This document shows, in pieces, positions 9,989-20,763 of a DNA stretch of 62,503 nucleotides. The stretch is from UBA7396 sp964527685. GTDB lineage: Bacteria > Patescibacteriota > Gracilibacteria > BD1-5 > UBA6164. The stretch spans positions 1 through 62,503 of the forward strand of contig CAZGOC010000005.1 of assembly GCA_964527685.1 (NCBI GenBank). Direction: 5' to 3'. Both the position numbers and the translations under genes were made by a program. Under the pieces are notes generated by a model, which had not been told where the DNA came from, made no database searches, and worked only from the letters and a program-made list of their open reading frames with translations. The number at the start of each line of letters is the position of its first letter. The stretch's first letter is position 1.

Positions 9989-11614
9989 ATGGTAAATTTA
10001 TTTTCTTGAAATAATGTTGTTCTTACACTAGCTACAAATATTTTATGAAAAAAAACTTCAAATTTTTCTAAAAAAATTATAGCTATACTTAGTTCTTCAG
10101 CTATACTACAAACGCAACCTGTTTTAGCACAAGAACAAGATACAACCTCATTAAAAACATCTACAACTATTGACTATTTAGAACCACAAAAACAAGAACA
10201 ACTAAAAATTGCCAAAGCATTAGAAGGTGATAGTGTTTCAGGTTTTATGCTTAGAGAATTTTGAAAATTAGAATGATGGAATATGCTTGTAGAAAAATGA
10301 ACTTGAAAAAGAGTAATTGATCCTAGAAAAGATTTAATAGCTTGAAAAGATTATATTTTATCAAGAAATGAAGAAGAAGCTCAAAGGCTTATTTCAATGT
10401 TTCAAAAAAAATCTCAAACTCAAGTTACAAAACAAGAAAATAAAGAGATAGAAAATTTAGAAAATGAACAAAAACAAGTAGTTAAAAATAAGAAAGAAAA
10501 AAAATTTTTTTGAATTTTAGAAAATTTTTTTGATAATTATATTGCATCTATATCTCATACAGAAAGTAGATGAAATCATAAAGCAGATAATTCAAAAATT
10601 TGAAAAAAATTTTGAGTAAGAGATTGACTACACGCAAAAGGAGAATATCAATTTACAAATGAAACACTTGCCTCTATGTGATATGATAATCCTAAAGAAG
10701 TTGAAAAATTCAAAAAATCACCAGAAATTCAAGCAAAAGTAATGAAAAAATTTACACATTCAAATTTTGAATATGCACTAAAATCTGATGCTGTACTTAA
10801 ATTACTTGAAATATGACTTCACCCATCGCAAATTTTAGCTGTTGCACATCATAGATGAGTTTGAAATAAATGATGATTAATTTGGGTTGCTGAATATGCT
10901 ATAAAACAAGCTAATCCTATTAAAGCATTTTATAATAAACTACAAAATGCTAAATGAGATTGGGCTTGAACTACAACTTATAAATATGTAATTCTAGCTT
11001 GAAAAAAATATAATGAACTTACTTGAGAAGATGTTTTTTCAACCTTGAAATTAACTAGTTCAAAGTATAAATGAATCGACACATTTGTTTTAGCTAAAAA
11101 TGAAGAAATTATACAAGATGATTCTAGTCAAAAAATAGAAAATAAAGAATTAAAAAATCCAGAAACTTCTACAACAAAATATGTTTCAACTATAGCTTCA
11201 AATGATAATAATTTTATACATACTAAAAATACTGATACAGTAATTTCAAAAATAAAATCAGATGTAATTAAAGTAGCATTTATAGATCAAACTCCAAAAA
11301 TAGATACTTCTGTATTTATAAAAAAACATTATAAACAAGAATTACTTTCAAAAATTGCTCAAATGAATTTTTCAAATTTAAATCAAGATCAAAAAGCTAG
11401 ATTGATAGATAAATTATCTAAAGTTGATGATTTAGAAGTTTATTATCAAAACCAAATTGATTATCATAGAAATATTATTAAAACTTCATCAAATGATTTA
11501 GAAGTGCAAAAATCAAAAAGAATTTTACCTTGATTAGAAAAATTATTAAATGATACTTCAAGGGTAATTTTAGCTTTGAATGATGAAAAAATGCAAGAAA
11601 GAAAAGTTGCTTAA
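9989..11614 (+). CDS. Secreted lysozyme/transglycosylase-like protein
   Basis: 541 residues. A hydrophobic stretch with a signal-peptide cleavage pattern sits near residues 28-50 (KKIIAILSSSAILQTQPVLA then QEQ). After a charged linker comes a domain resembling soluble lytic transglycosylases: ISHTESRGNHKADNSK with Glu at about 192, then GVRDGLHAKGEYQFTNETLA, and further on ILAVAHHRGVGNKGGLIW. This suggests cleavage of peptidoglycan outside the membrane, perhaps for growth, pilus insertion or attack on a host wall. The C-terminal 180 residues (NFIHTKNTD onward) are unassigned. The fold call rests on motif resemblance only. Confidence 0.65.
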
Positions 11615-11749
11615 AAAATTTAAATTTAAGTATTCAATGTAAATAATTTCATTTAAAACAAATCAATAAATAAGTTTAAAATAATTTCCTTTGCAAAAAA
11701 AATAATTTATTTATAATTTATTAAAACTTATTTTAATTAAAAAAAATAA

Positions 11750-13792
11750 ATGAATTATTTAGAAAAATCAAAACTATATTTAGAAAAAAAAGATGATTTA
11801 TTAAATAAAGATGATATAGAAGTTTTACAAAGCTTAATAAATTATCATAGTGATTTATATTATAATAAAGAAAATCCTATTATTTCTGATTATGAGTATG
11901 ATATACTTTTTAAAAAACTAGAATTTTTAGAAAATAAATTTGATGTCAAATATTCTCAAAGCAAAAAAGTTTGAAGTGAAATCATATCATCAACTTTCAA
12001 AAAAGTAAATCATAAAAGACCTATGATTAGCTTAGATAACACTTATAACGAAGATGATTTACTTGATTTTAATCAAAGAGTTTTAAAAAATCTTTGAAGT
12101 GATATGCTTGAAATTCCTTATAATTTAGAATTTAAATTTGACTGACTTTGAATTTCTTTAATTTATAAAAATTGAAACTTTACTCAAGCAATTACCAGAT
12201 GAGATGGACAAAAATGAGAAGATGTTACAAAAAATGTAGAAACAATTTTAAATATACCTAAAAAAATAAATATTTTATGAGATTTTGAAGTTAGATGAGA
12301 AATAGTTATGCCAATATCATCTTTTAATGAATTAAATAAAAAATCAATAGAAAAAAAAGAAAAAGTGTTTTCAAATCCAAGAAATCGAGCTTCTTGAAGT
12401 TTGAGAGTGATAGATTTTAATATTACAAAAGAAAGAAATTTAAAATTTTTTGCTTATGATTTTTGATGATTTAGTGAGTTTAATAATATTTTTTATTGAA
12501 AGAACCCAAGTTATCATGAAACTATACTATATTTAAAGGAACTTTGATTTGAAATTTCAAGTTATTTTAAAAAGTGTAAAAATATTAATGAAGTAATAAA
12601 TTATATAAATAATTTTTGAAATTTAAGAGAATCTCTTGACTTTGATATTGATTGACTTGTTTTAAAAGTTGATAAAATTGATTTATGGGAAGATATATGA
12701 TTTACTGCTCATCACCCAAGATATGCAATTGCTTATAAATTTCCAGCACAAATAGTTTCTACAACTATTTTGTCAGTAGAACATCAAGTTGGAAAAACTT
12801 GAACTATAACTCCTGTTGCAAATCTATCTCCTGTAAATATTTCTTGAGCAATAATTAAAAGAGCTTCTTTGCATAATTATGATGAAATTGAAAGTTTAGA
12901 TATAAGAGTTTGAGACCAAGTTTTTATAAAAAGAGCTTGAGAAGTTATTCCAAAAATCATTTCAGTTATTGATAGTGTAAGAAATTGAAAAGAAATTAAA
13001 ATAGAAACCCCCACTTATTGTCCTTCTTGTAATTTTACATTAAAAAAAGATATTGATAAAGTAAGGATTTATTGTGATAATATTGATTGTAAAGAACAAA
13101 TTATACAAAAACTCATTTTTTCTATTTGAAAAAATTGATTAAATATTGACTGATTTTGAGAAAAACAAGTAAAGTTATTTTATAATTTATGATTTTTAAA
13201 AACTTTAGATGATATTTACTTTTTAAAAGATAAAAAAGAAAGTTTACTAACATTAGAATGATACAAAGAAAAATCTATAAATAATTTATTAAAATCAATA
13301 GAAAATTCAAAAAATCAAGACATAATTAATTTTTTAATTTCATTAAATATTCCTTTAATTTGACCTACAAGTGCTAAAGAATTATCAAAAATATTTAAAA
13401 GTAAAAATGACTTATTAAACTTTAATTATAATTTACAAGATCTTGAAAATTTAAAAGATATTTGAACTCAAACAGCACAAAATATATATAATTATTTTAA
13501 CATTGAGGAAAATATTATTTTAATAAAAAATCTATTAAACTTTATAAATATTTCTTTTTTAAAAGAAGTTTTATGAGATAAATTTAAATGACAAAAAATT
13601 TGTATAACTTGAAGTTTTGATAATTATTCAAGAGATGATTTAATCAAAATACTAGAAGAAAACTCTTGAGAATTTGTTTCATCTGTTTCAAAAAATACTA
13701 CTGCCCTACTTGCTTGAGAAAAAGCATGAAGTAAGTTACAAAAAGCTAAAGAGCTTTGAATTAAAGTTTTAACTTTAGATGAATTTTTATAA
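11750..13792 (+). CDS. ligA: NAD-dependent DNA ligase
   Basis: 680 residues, the standard LigA length. It seals nicks in duplex DNA using NAD. Domain Ia is at the start (HSDLYYNKENPIISDYEYD), the adenylation site follows as EFKFDGLGISLIYKNG with the lysine preceding FDG, and then VRGEIVMP and SNPRNRASGSLR. The OB-fold region is followed by a four-cysteine zinc finger (CPSCNFTLKK...YCDNIDCKE), helix-hairpin-helix repeats, and a C-terminal BRCT domain (ICITGSFDNYSRDDLI). Many conserved glycines are TGA codons. It is followed at 21 bases by a cysteine hydrolase gene. Confidence 0.96.
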
Positions 13793-13813
13793 TTTAACTT
13801 TTAAAACCCTCTC

Positions 13814-14344
13814 ATGTTAATTCCAAAATCAAATAGAAAAAAAGCACTTTTTATAGTTGATGTGCAAGATTCTTTTATAATAGATAGAAATAAATATATT
13901 ATTCCAAATATATTAGATTTAATAAATAATTGAAACTATGATTTAATAGTTTATTCTGTGCAGTACAATGATAAAAATAGTTTATGGTATAAGCAAATAT
14001 GATGGTGTGAAGATGTCAAAGAAACAGACACTATTTTAGAAATAAAAGAAAGTTTAAAAAATAAAGTTTTTTTAAAAACAAACAAATTAACAAGAAGTAT
14101 ATGGAAATGAGAATTAGATTTAGATAAAGTATTAAAAGAAAATAATATTTTAGAAGTTCATCTATGTTGATATGAATCAAATGATTGTGTTTTTGCAAGT
14201 GCTTTAGAAAGCTTTGATTTATGATATTATACTTTTGTTATAGAAGAGGCTTCTGAAACTAGAACAACTGCCTCAAATCACTCAAAAGCAATTGATATTT
14301 TAAGATATTTAAACCTAACAAACAATAGTAATTATATAAAATAA
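13814..14344 (+). CDS. Isochorismatase-like cysteine hydrolase
   Basis: 176 residues. The start KALFIVDVQDSFI is the typical first strand with the catalytic Asp, and HLCGYESNDCVFASALES carries the catalytic Cys of the nicotinamidase/isochorismatase family. The family hydrolyses amides or vinyl ethers; nicotinamidase is a frequent member, but the nicotinamide metal-site histidines are not evident here, so the substrate is open. It follows ligA at 21 bases and is probably co-transcribed. Confidence 0.8.
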
Positions 14345-14361
14345 AATAATGTATAAAAAAA

Positions 14362-14391
14362 TTAGACTTTTTTAAAAAAGTATATTATAAT
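14362..14391 (+). promoter_or_regulatory. Sigma70-type promoter for the small ORF at 14443
   Basis: TTAGAC (14362-14367), 18-base spacer, TATAAT (14386-14391). Start codon is 51 bases downstream. Confidence 0.45.
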
Positions 14392-14442
14392 AGTATTACA
14401 ACTTTTTAATTATTTTTTCATATTAATATTTAATTATAAAAA

Positions 14443-14592
14443 ATGTGAAAAAATAAAGTTATTATTGAGCCTTGAGTGAAAGAAAAAATTCTTTTTTCTG
14501 CAATACTGTCAAATGATGAAAAAGATAATTTTTTAAGATATATCGCTTATTTTACAAAAGAAGAAAAAGAAGAACTCTTGCTTATAATTTAA
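14443..14592 (+). CDS. Small protein of unknown function
   Basis: 49 residues (MGKNKVIIEPGVKEKILFSA...). Mostly charged and helical, ending YFTKEEKEELLLII. The second codon and another glycine are TGA. It has its own promoter-like sequence and is followed directly by a strong terminator, which supports a real gene. No family recognised. Confidence 0.55.
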
Positions 14593-14622
14593 AAAATACC
14601 TACTAAAAGTAGGTATTTTTTA
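14591..14622. terminator. Bidirectional terminator between small ORF and dnaB
   Basis: Stem AAAATACCTAC, loop TAAAA, stem GTAGGTATTTT, then T-run. Lies between convergent genes; its T-run overlaps the dnaB stop codon. Confidence 0.85.
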
Positions 14623-15954
14623 ATAATCATCATCTTTTAAATTCCCCTCAATTTCTAAAAATCTTTGATTTGTTCTATCAAACATTAATTCAATAGTTCA
14701 AACAGGTCAGTTTCTGTTTTTTCTAATTGCTATATCTGTAACTCATTTTCTATCTGTAAATTCATCATAATACTCTTCCCTATAAAGCATCATAACTATA
14801 TCGGCATCTTGTTCAATAGATCATGACTCTCTCAAGTCAGAAAGTATTGGTTTTTTATCAGTTCTTGATTCAACTGCTCTTGATAATTGTGATAATGCTA
14901 TTATTGGCACATTTAACTCTCTTGCAAGTGATTTTATTCATCTTGATATTTCTGATATTTCTTGAACTCTATTTAAAGAATTTCAATTTGTCATTAATTG
15001 CAAATAATCAATTACTATTAAATCAAGTCATGCTTCCATTTTAAGTCTTCTTGATTTTGATTTTAAATCAAGCAAATTTCATCAAGCACTATCATCTATA
15101 TAAATATTAGCATTTGACAATTTTTCCATTGCTTCTCAAAGTTTTGCAAATTCATCATCTTCCAATTCTCATTTAGCAAGTTTCCATGAATTTATTCAAA
15201 TACTTGATGCAATCATACGATCTGTTAATTGTTCTTTACTCATTTCAAGAGAAAAAATAGCTACATTTTTTCATTTAAATCATATATTTTGAGCTAAATT
15301 TAGAGAAAAAGCTGTTTTTCACATAGAAGGACGAGCAGCTAGTATAACCATATCTCAACCTTTTAAACCTCAAAGTGTATTATCAAGTGACTTAAATCAA
15401 GTATAAAGTCTATGATCTTTAACTGAATCTGGATTTTCATGAATTTCAGCAAATTCTTCAAATCTTGATTCAAGTATATCTCAAATATGAACAAGTTTAT
15501 TTTTTATAAATACTTGAGTTACTTCAAAAATTGATTTTTCTGATTTTTCAAGCAATATATTTATATTTTCCTCTTCATTATATCAATAAGAAATTATATC
15601 ATTTCAAGCTTTTAATAACTTTCTATTTACTCGTTTATTTTTTACAATAGTTGCATACTCAAAAATATTAGCACTTGTTGGAACTATTTCTGTTAATTGT
15701 ATAATATAATTTAATCATCAAATTTCATCAAGTAATTTTTTGTCATCAAGTCTTTCTTTTACTGTAATAATATCAATTGGCTTATTTTTTGTGTATAATT
15801 CAAGCATTATTTCATATATTTTTTTATTTCTATCATCATAAAAATCCTCTGACTTTAATAAATCAGAAATAACTAAAAATCATTCTTTATCTATTAATAA
15901 ACTTCACAAAACTGATTGTTCTGCTTCTATACTATTTGGTGGTATTTTTAACAT
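14620..15954 (-). CDS. dnaB: Replicative DNA helicase
   Basis: 444 residues, usual DnaB length. The N-terminal domain starts PPNSIEAEQSVLGSLLID. The RecA-like motor has Walker A in ILAARPSMGKTAFSLNLA, the VAIFSLEMSKEQL strand, Walker B in LDLIVIDYLQLM, the SQLSRAVESR arginine region and the end motif AIRKNRNGPVGTIELMF. It unwinds DNA at the replication fork as a hexamer. It is a single gene flanked by a convergent terminator. Confidence 0.97.
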
Positions 15955-16065
15955 ATTTTTTTATTTTTAAACTATTAACTTAAATTATTTATACTTATTT
16001 TTAAGTAAAATAAAAACAATTTTTAAATTTGTAGTTTAAAAATTGTTAATAAGTTTTTTAAAAAA

Positions 16066-16881
16066 CTAAACTGTCTCTTTTGGAATATATTCTAATTCTT
16101 CAAGTTCTTTTATTTCTTTTTTTACTTCTTCATTGTATGGGTCAAGCTCTAAAACTCTATTATAAGTATTTACTGAATCAAGAATTTTTCAAATATTTTT
16201 ATAAGCTCAAGCAAGTAAAACTAGATTTTCTATATCTCTTGGTTGGTATTTTAAAAATACTTTTAAAAATGTAATTGAATCAACATACAGTCATTTATAG
16301 TAATATAATTGTGCTAACATATTTACAGTTTCAATATCATCTTCTTTTAAATCATATGCTTTTTTATATATTTCAATAGCAAGATCATATTTTTCTTGCA
16401 TAGTTAAAGTATATGCTAGTTTTTTTAATATATCAAAATTATCACTATGAACTAAAAGTAAATCTTTATAAATATACTCTGCTTTTACATAATCTTTTTC
16501 TTCAATATATATAATTGCAAGCTCTAAATTTAAATCAATATTAAATTTATCTAAAGCAAGTCATTCAACTATTTGATTTTTAGCTAAATCATACTCTAAT
16601 TTTGAAATATTTGTTTTAATTTTTTTAAGCAATTCTATAATTTTATTTTGATCTTCAAGTGAAACTTCCACTACTTTTGATGTAAAATTTGTAACTATTT
16701 TTTCTTCTGAAATATCTATTTTAGAAATAGGGTTTTCATTTTTTTTAATTCAAAATCAAGCAATTTTTTTAATACTTGAAAAAAATCAAAATGTTTTGAA
16801 AAAAAAGTAATAAACTATATAAGACAAAGAAATTAAAAATACTACTAACTCTAGTTGGAATAATATCAAATTATATTGCAT
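16066..16881 (-). CDS. Membrane-anchored TPR protein
   Basis: 271 residues. The first about 35 residues contain a hydrophobic helix (LELVVFLISLSYIVYYFFF). From about residue 110 there are tandem tetratricopeptide repeats (YDLAIEIYKKAYDLKEDDIETVNMLAQLYYYKGLY and similar), which mediate protein contacts. Stop is TAG. Stand-alone, between dnaB and the divergent methyltransferase gene. Partner unknown. Confidence 0.8.
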
Positions 16882-17014
16882 AAAAATATTTTTTTAGTTA
16901 ATTTTTAAGATAGTATATAAATAATTTATTTTTTTTCAAATTTTAAAATCTTTTTGATTTTTTTAAGTTTAAAACTAAAATAACTTTTAATTATAATTAA
17001 AGTTAAAATATAAA

Positions 17015-18472
17015 ATGAAAAAAAATACAATACTTGAAAATATATTAGTAGAAAAACTTGTTTTTTGATGAAAATGATTTGCTAGATTAAAGTCAGACAA
17101 TAAAGACATAGATGGAAAAGCAATATTTATTTCTTGATGAGTAATTCCTAATTCTATAGTTAATTTAAGAGTTTTAAAATCAAGAAGTGATTTTATAGAA
17201 GCACAACTTTTAGATGTAGTTAAAAAATCTCCTATTGAAAAAATAAATCCAAACAATACCTATTGAATGCAAGCTTGAATTCCTTGGATAAATATACCTT
17301 ATGAAGAACAACTAAAAATAAAAGAAAATCAAATAAAAGAAGCTTTATTTCATATATCTAAATTGCAAAATAATTTAGAAGTTTCGCCTATAGTTCCCTC
17401 TCCTTTAATTGATAATTATAGAAATAAAATAGAGTTTTCTTTTTGAAAATTTATCTCAAAAAACTTAAATAAAGAACAGCATTTTAATCTATGATTTCAT
17501 AAACAATGAGAGTTTAGTAAAATAGAGGATTTTGACTGAACTATACTTATTTCAAAACTTGCAAATAATATATATAAAGAAATAAAAGATTTTGCTAAAA
17601 ATTCAGGACTACCAGTTTATGATCAATTTGACCAAAAATGATTTTTTAGACATATAGTTTTAAGAGAGTGATTTTTTACAAAACAAATTATGATTATTTT
17701 TTCAGTAAATCATAAGTTTGAATGAGTAACTCCCCCTGACATGCTTCCCCCTCAATCGAGGGGGATTATGGGGGAGATATATGATTTTTTTAATAATCTT
17801 GCTAAAAAATATCCTGAAATAACTTCTGTTTATTTAAGTTTAAATGACAATAAAGCAGATATTGCCATTTGAGAATTAAAACTTATTTATTGAGAGAGTT
17901 TTATTGAAGAAAAATTAATTGATTTAACTTTTAACATCTCTCCAAAAAGTTTTTTTCAAACAAATTCTTTTTGAGCTGAAGTGTTATATAAAGAAGTTTT
18001 AAATCAAGTTTGAGATGAGTTAAAAAGCTTTAATAAAGTTTTAGATTTATATGGATGAACTTGAACTATTTGAATGGTTTTTGCAAAATATGTTAAAGAA
18101 GTTATTTCAGTTGAATTAATTGAAAGTGCTTCAAAAGATGGTGAATTAAATGCACTAAAAAATAATTTAAAAAATATTTCTTTTGTAAATAAAAAAGTTG
18201 AAGATTTTTTAAAAGATTATTTAGAAAAAAAAGAGTCTTGTGATTTATTAATAATTGATCCACCAAGAACTTGAATGCATCCAGATGCCTTAAGAGATAT
18301 TTTAAAATTTGATTCAAAAAATATAATTTATGTAAGTTGTAATCCTGCAACTTTATCAAGAGATTTAGCTTATATACTAAAAGAAAGTAATTATAAAATA
18401 AAAAAAATAACACCAGTTGATATGTTTCCTCATACTCATCACATAGAAACTATAGTTTTACTTTGAAAATAA
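17015..18472 (+). CDS. TrmA/RlmD-family RNA (uracil-5-)-methyltransferase
   Basis: 485 residues. The N-terminal TRAM-like domain (VEKLVFGGKGFARLK, VIPNSIVNLRVLKSR) is followed by the SAM-dependent methyltransferase: VLDLYGGTGTIGMVFAKYV (motif I), LLIIDPPRTGMHP (DPPR motif) and YVSCNPATLSRDLAY with the catalytic cysteine, and HTHHIETIVLL at the end. It methylates C5 of a uridine in rRNA or tRNA using SAM. The four-cysteine iron-sulfur motif of E. coli RlmD is not visible. A GC-rich palindromic repeat (17730-17776) is translated in frame near residues 239-254. A pseudopilin gene follows after 6 bases. Confidence 0.9.
17730..17776. repeat. GC-rich palindromic repeat in frame in the methyltransferase gene
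   Basis: Outer stem CTCCCCC (17730-17736) pairs with GGGGGAG (17770-17776); an inner stem CCCCCTC (17747-17753) pairs with GAGGGGG (17758-17764) around AATC. The 11-mer CCCCCTCAATC is shared with the repeat at 697-778. Translated as TPPDMLPPQSRGIMGE, which looks unlike the flanking enzyme sequence. Confidence 0.7.
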
Positions 18473-18478
18473 ATTTTT

Positions 18479-18925
18479 ATGAAAAAAACTAAAAAAGCAT
18501 TTTCTTTAATTGAAATAATTATCTCAACAATTATACTTACAATTTGAGTTTTTTGAGTTTACAAACTTATTTGAAATAATGTAAATTTAATAACAAATAA
18601 TGAAAATAATAAAACTTTTAATGATTTGTATCCAAATTTTAAAGAATGCATAACTTCGCTAAAATCATCTTTAAGTTGAAGTTATAATTCTTGAAGTAGT
18701 TTTTCAGTTAATTTTTGAAATGACAATATGTCTTGTTTTATTTGAGATTATAACTCAAACTTTGATTTTACTGGAGTTATTTTAAATAATAATGAGTATT
18801 ATTTATTTTGAGAAATTACAAAAAAAGAAATTGATGAAATGGAATTAAAATTAAATATTTATAACTCACTAAATTGATATATGTTTAATAGTTGAAGTTT
18901 AGATAATTATATGATTTTAAACTAA
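18479..18925 (+). CDS. Type IV pseudopilin-like protein
   Basis: 148 residues. The prepilin signal is KKAFSLIEIIISTIILTIGVFGVYKL, with Ala before the cleavage site and Glu at +5 of the mature chain, followed by a soluble Ser/Asn-rich domain. Such minor pilins prime pilus assembly in the inner membrane. It begins 6 bases after the methyltransferase stop and its last 9 bases overlap the 3-prime end of dprA on the other strand. Confidence 0.85.
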
Positions 18926-19984
18926 TTCATACTTTCAAAATAGATTTTTTTTAATGATTTTATTTATCTCCATAAGTGATAGATTTAATCGTAATTCTCA
19001 ATAATTAAAATTAGTTTCTTGTAAAAAGTCATCAATACTTAAAGATAAATTGTATTTTAATAATTCAGAGATATTTTTTTGAATTTCATTTCAAAAAAAT
19101 ATCTCTTTTTTTGTTGCTTCTAAAGTATTGTATCAATAATCAACTAAAATATCATCTGAAGATAATATAAGCTTTGCTTCTGAATTTTTAATTAAATTAT
19201 TTGATCAAATATAGTTAGACGATAGTATATCTCAAGGAATTGCAAAAATATCTTTTCATTGTTCTAAAGCAAGTTTTGCAGTTATTAAAGTTCATGATTT
19301 TTCTCAAGCTTCAAGTATTAAAAGTCATTTTCAAATTCAAGCAACTATTTCATTTCTTATTGGAAATGTATAAATACTTCATTTTGTTTCAAGTGGAAAA
19401 ATAGAAATAAGTCATCATCAACTATTTAATATATCTTCAAATAATTTTTTATTTAAAGATGGGTAAGTTATATCTATTCAAGTTCAAAATACTACTATAG
19501 TTTTTTTGTCATTTTCTAAAGCAATTTTATGAGCTATAGTGTCACATCATCAAGCTCATCAAGAAACTATTGTAAAATAATTAGTTAGTTTTGGAATAAT
19601 TATATTTGAAACTTTTTTTGTATATTGGCTTATTTTTCTTGATCAAACTATTGAAAAAAAATTATCATTTTTATTTATTTCTCATCTTAAATAAAACAAA
19701 AAAGGAGGATTTGATATATTTTTTAAACTTTCAATATAACTTTCATCATAAAATGTAATTATTTTAATATCTAGTTTTTTTATAGTTTCATCTATTTTTT
19801 TTATATTTAATTCTTTTTTGTTTTCTAAAACTTTTAAAATAAAACTTTCTTTAAAATTAAAACTATTTAATAATTCAAAAGATAATTTTTCAAAAAAGCT
19901 CTTATAATCTCTGTTGTCTTTAAATATTTTATGTAATTGTTTATGAGTAAATCACAAACTATGAAGATAAACTAAATAATTCAT
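18917..19984 (-). CDS. dprA: DNA processing protein A
   Basis: 355 residues. The Rossmann-like DprA core is clear: FSIVGSRKISQYT, FTIVSGGAGGCDTIAHKIAL, KTIVVFGTGIDITYPSLN, GGLISIFPL, FPIRNEIVAG and LILEAGEKSGTLITAKLALE. DprA binds incoming single-stranded DNA during natural transformation and loads RecA. The C-terminal winged-helix part (SELLKYNLSLSIDDFL) is present but diverged. Together with the pseudopilin next door it hints at DNA uptake. The 3-prime ends of the two genes overlap by 9 bases. Confidence 0.93.
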
Positions 19985-20045
19985 TTAAAATAATTAAATA
20001 TTAATATACTTATTATATACAAATACTTTAAAAAATCAAAAAAAA

Positions 20046-20726
20046 TTAATGATGATGTTCTTCTTTTTTTACTTCTTCAAACATTTTAGAAAGTATCTTA
20101 AATAATTTATTAAAAATATAATCAACTACTCCCCCTATAGTCATTTTATAAAAAATAAACAATATTATAATTAGATTGATTAAATAATCATATTTTAACA
20201 AAAATCAAAATAAAAATGATGGTGAAAAATAATCATATATGTTTTTTAGTAAATAGCTATCTCATATTTTAGAAATAATTCAATTATCTATTTGAAATAA
20301 AAATCTGTTATTAATAATAGATAAAAATATAGATATCAAAAAACTAAAATAAAATAATCAAAATAAAATAATTGTTAAATAATTTAATACTTTATTTTTT
20401 GAAACTCTAAATTCTATATTTTCATTTAAAGGGATTAAAATAGCAAATAATGGTATAAAAAATATACTATAAAATCATAAAAAATCCTTATGATTTATAA
20501 CAAAATCTTTTAAAGTTTTAAATCATATATCATTTGAATTTATTGATGTAATTGACAGATTTATCAAAGTCCAAACTACAAGTCCTAAAATAATTCATAA
20601 ATATGCTTTATAAATTTTTTCTATTCAGCTAAAAATAAATATTAAAAAAAATATAACAGAAATAGTAATTAAAACATAATCTGGTATTGGGATATTTTTT
20701 AAAAAATCAATTACTACTTCTAACAT
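20046..20726 (-). CDS. Polytopic membrane protein of unknown function
   Basis: 226 residues with about five hydrophobic helices (YVLITISVIFFLIFIFSW-type start, VLNYLTIILF, LINLIIILFIFYKM) and a charged, His-tailed C-terminus (EEVKKEEHHH). It has loose resemblance in layout to CvpA-like proteins, but I cannot assign it. It lies 37 bases downstream of ftsK and is probably co-transcribed. Confidence 0.7.
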
Positions 20727-20763
20727 ATAAAAAGCTTTAATTTATAATTTCTAACTCTTCATT

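Noticed and set aside
9989..11614. Firm assignment to a specific lysozyme family
   Set aside because: Glu and the following GEYQF-like segment resemble transglycosylases, but spacing and the rest of the domain do not match a single family by eye.
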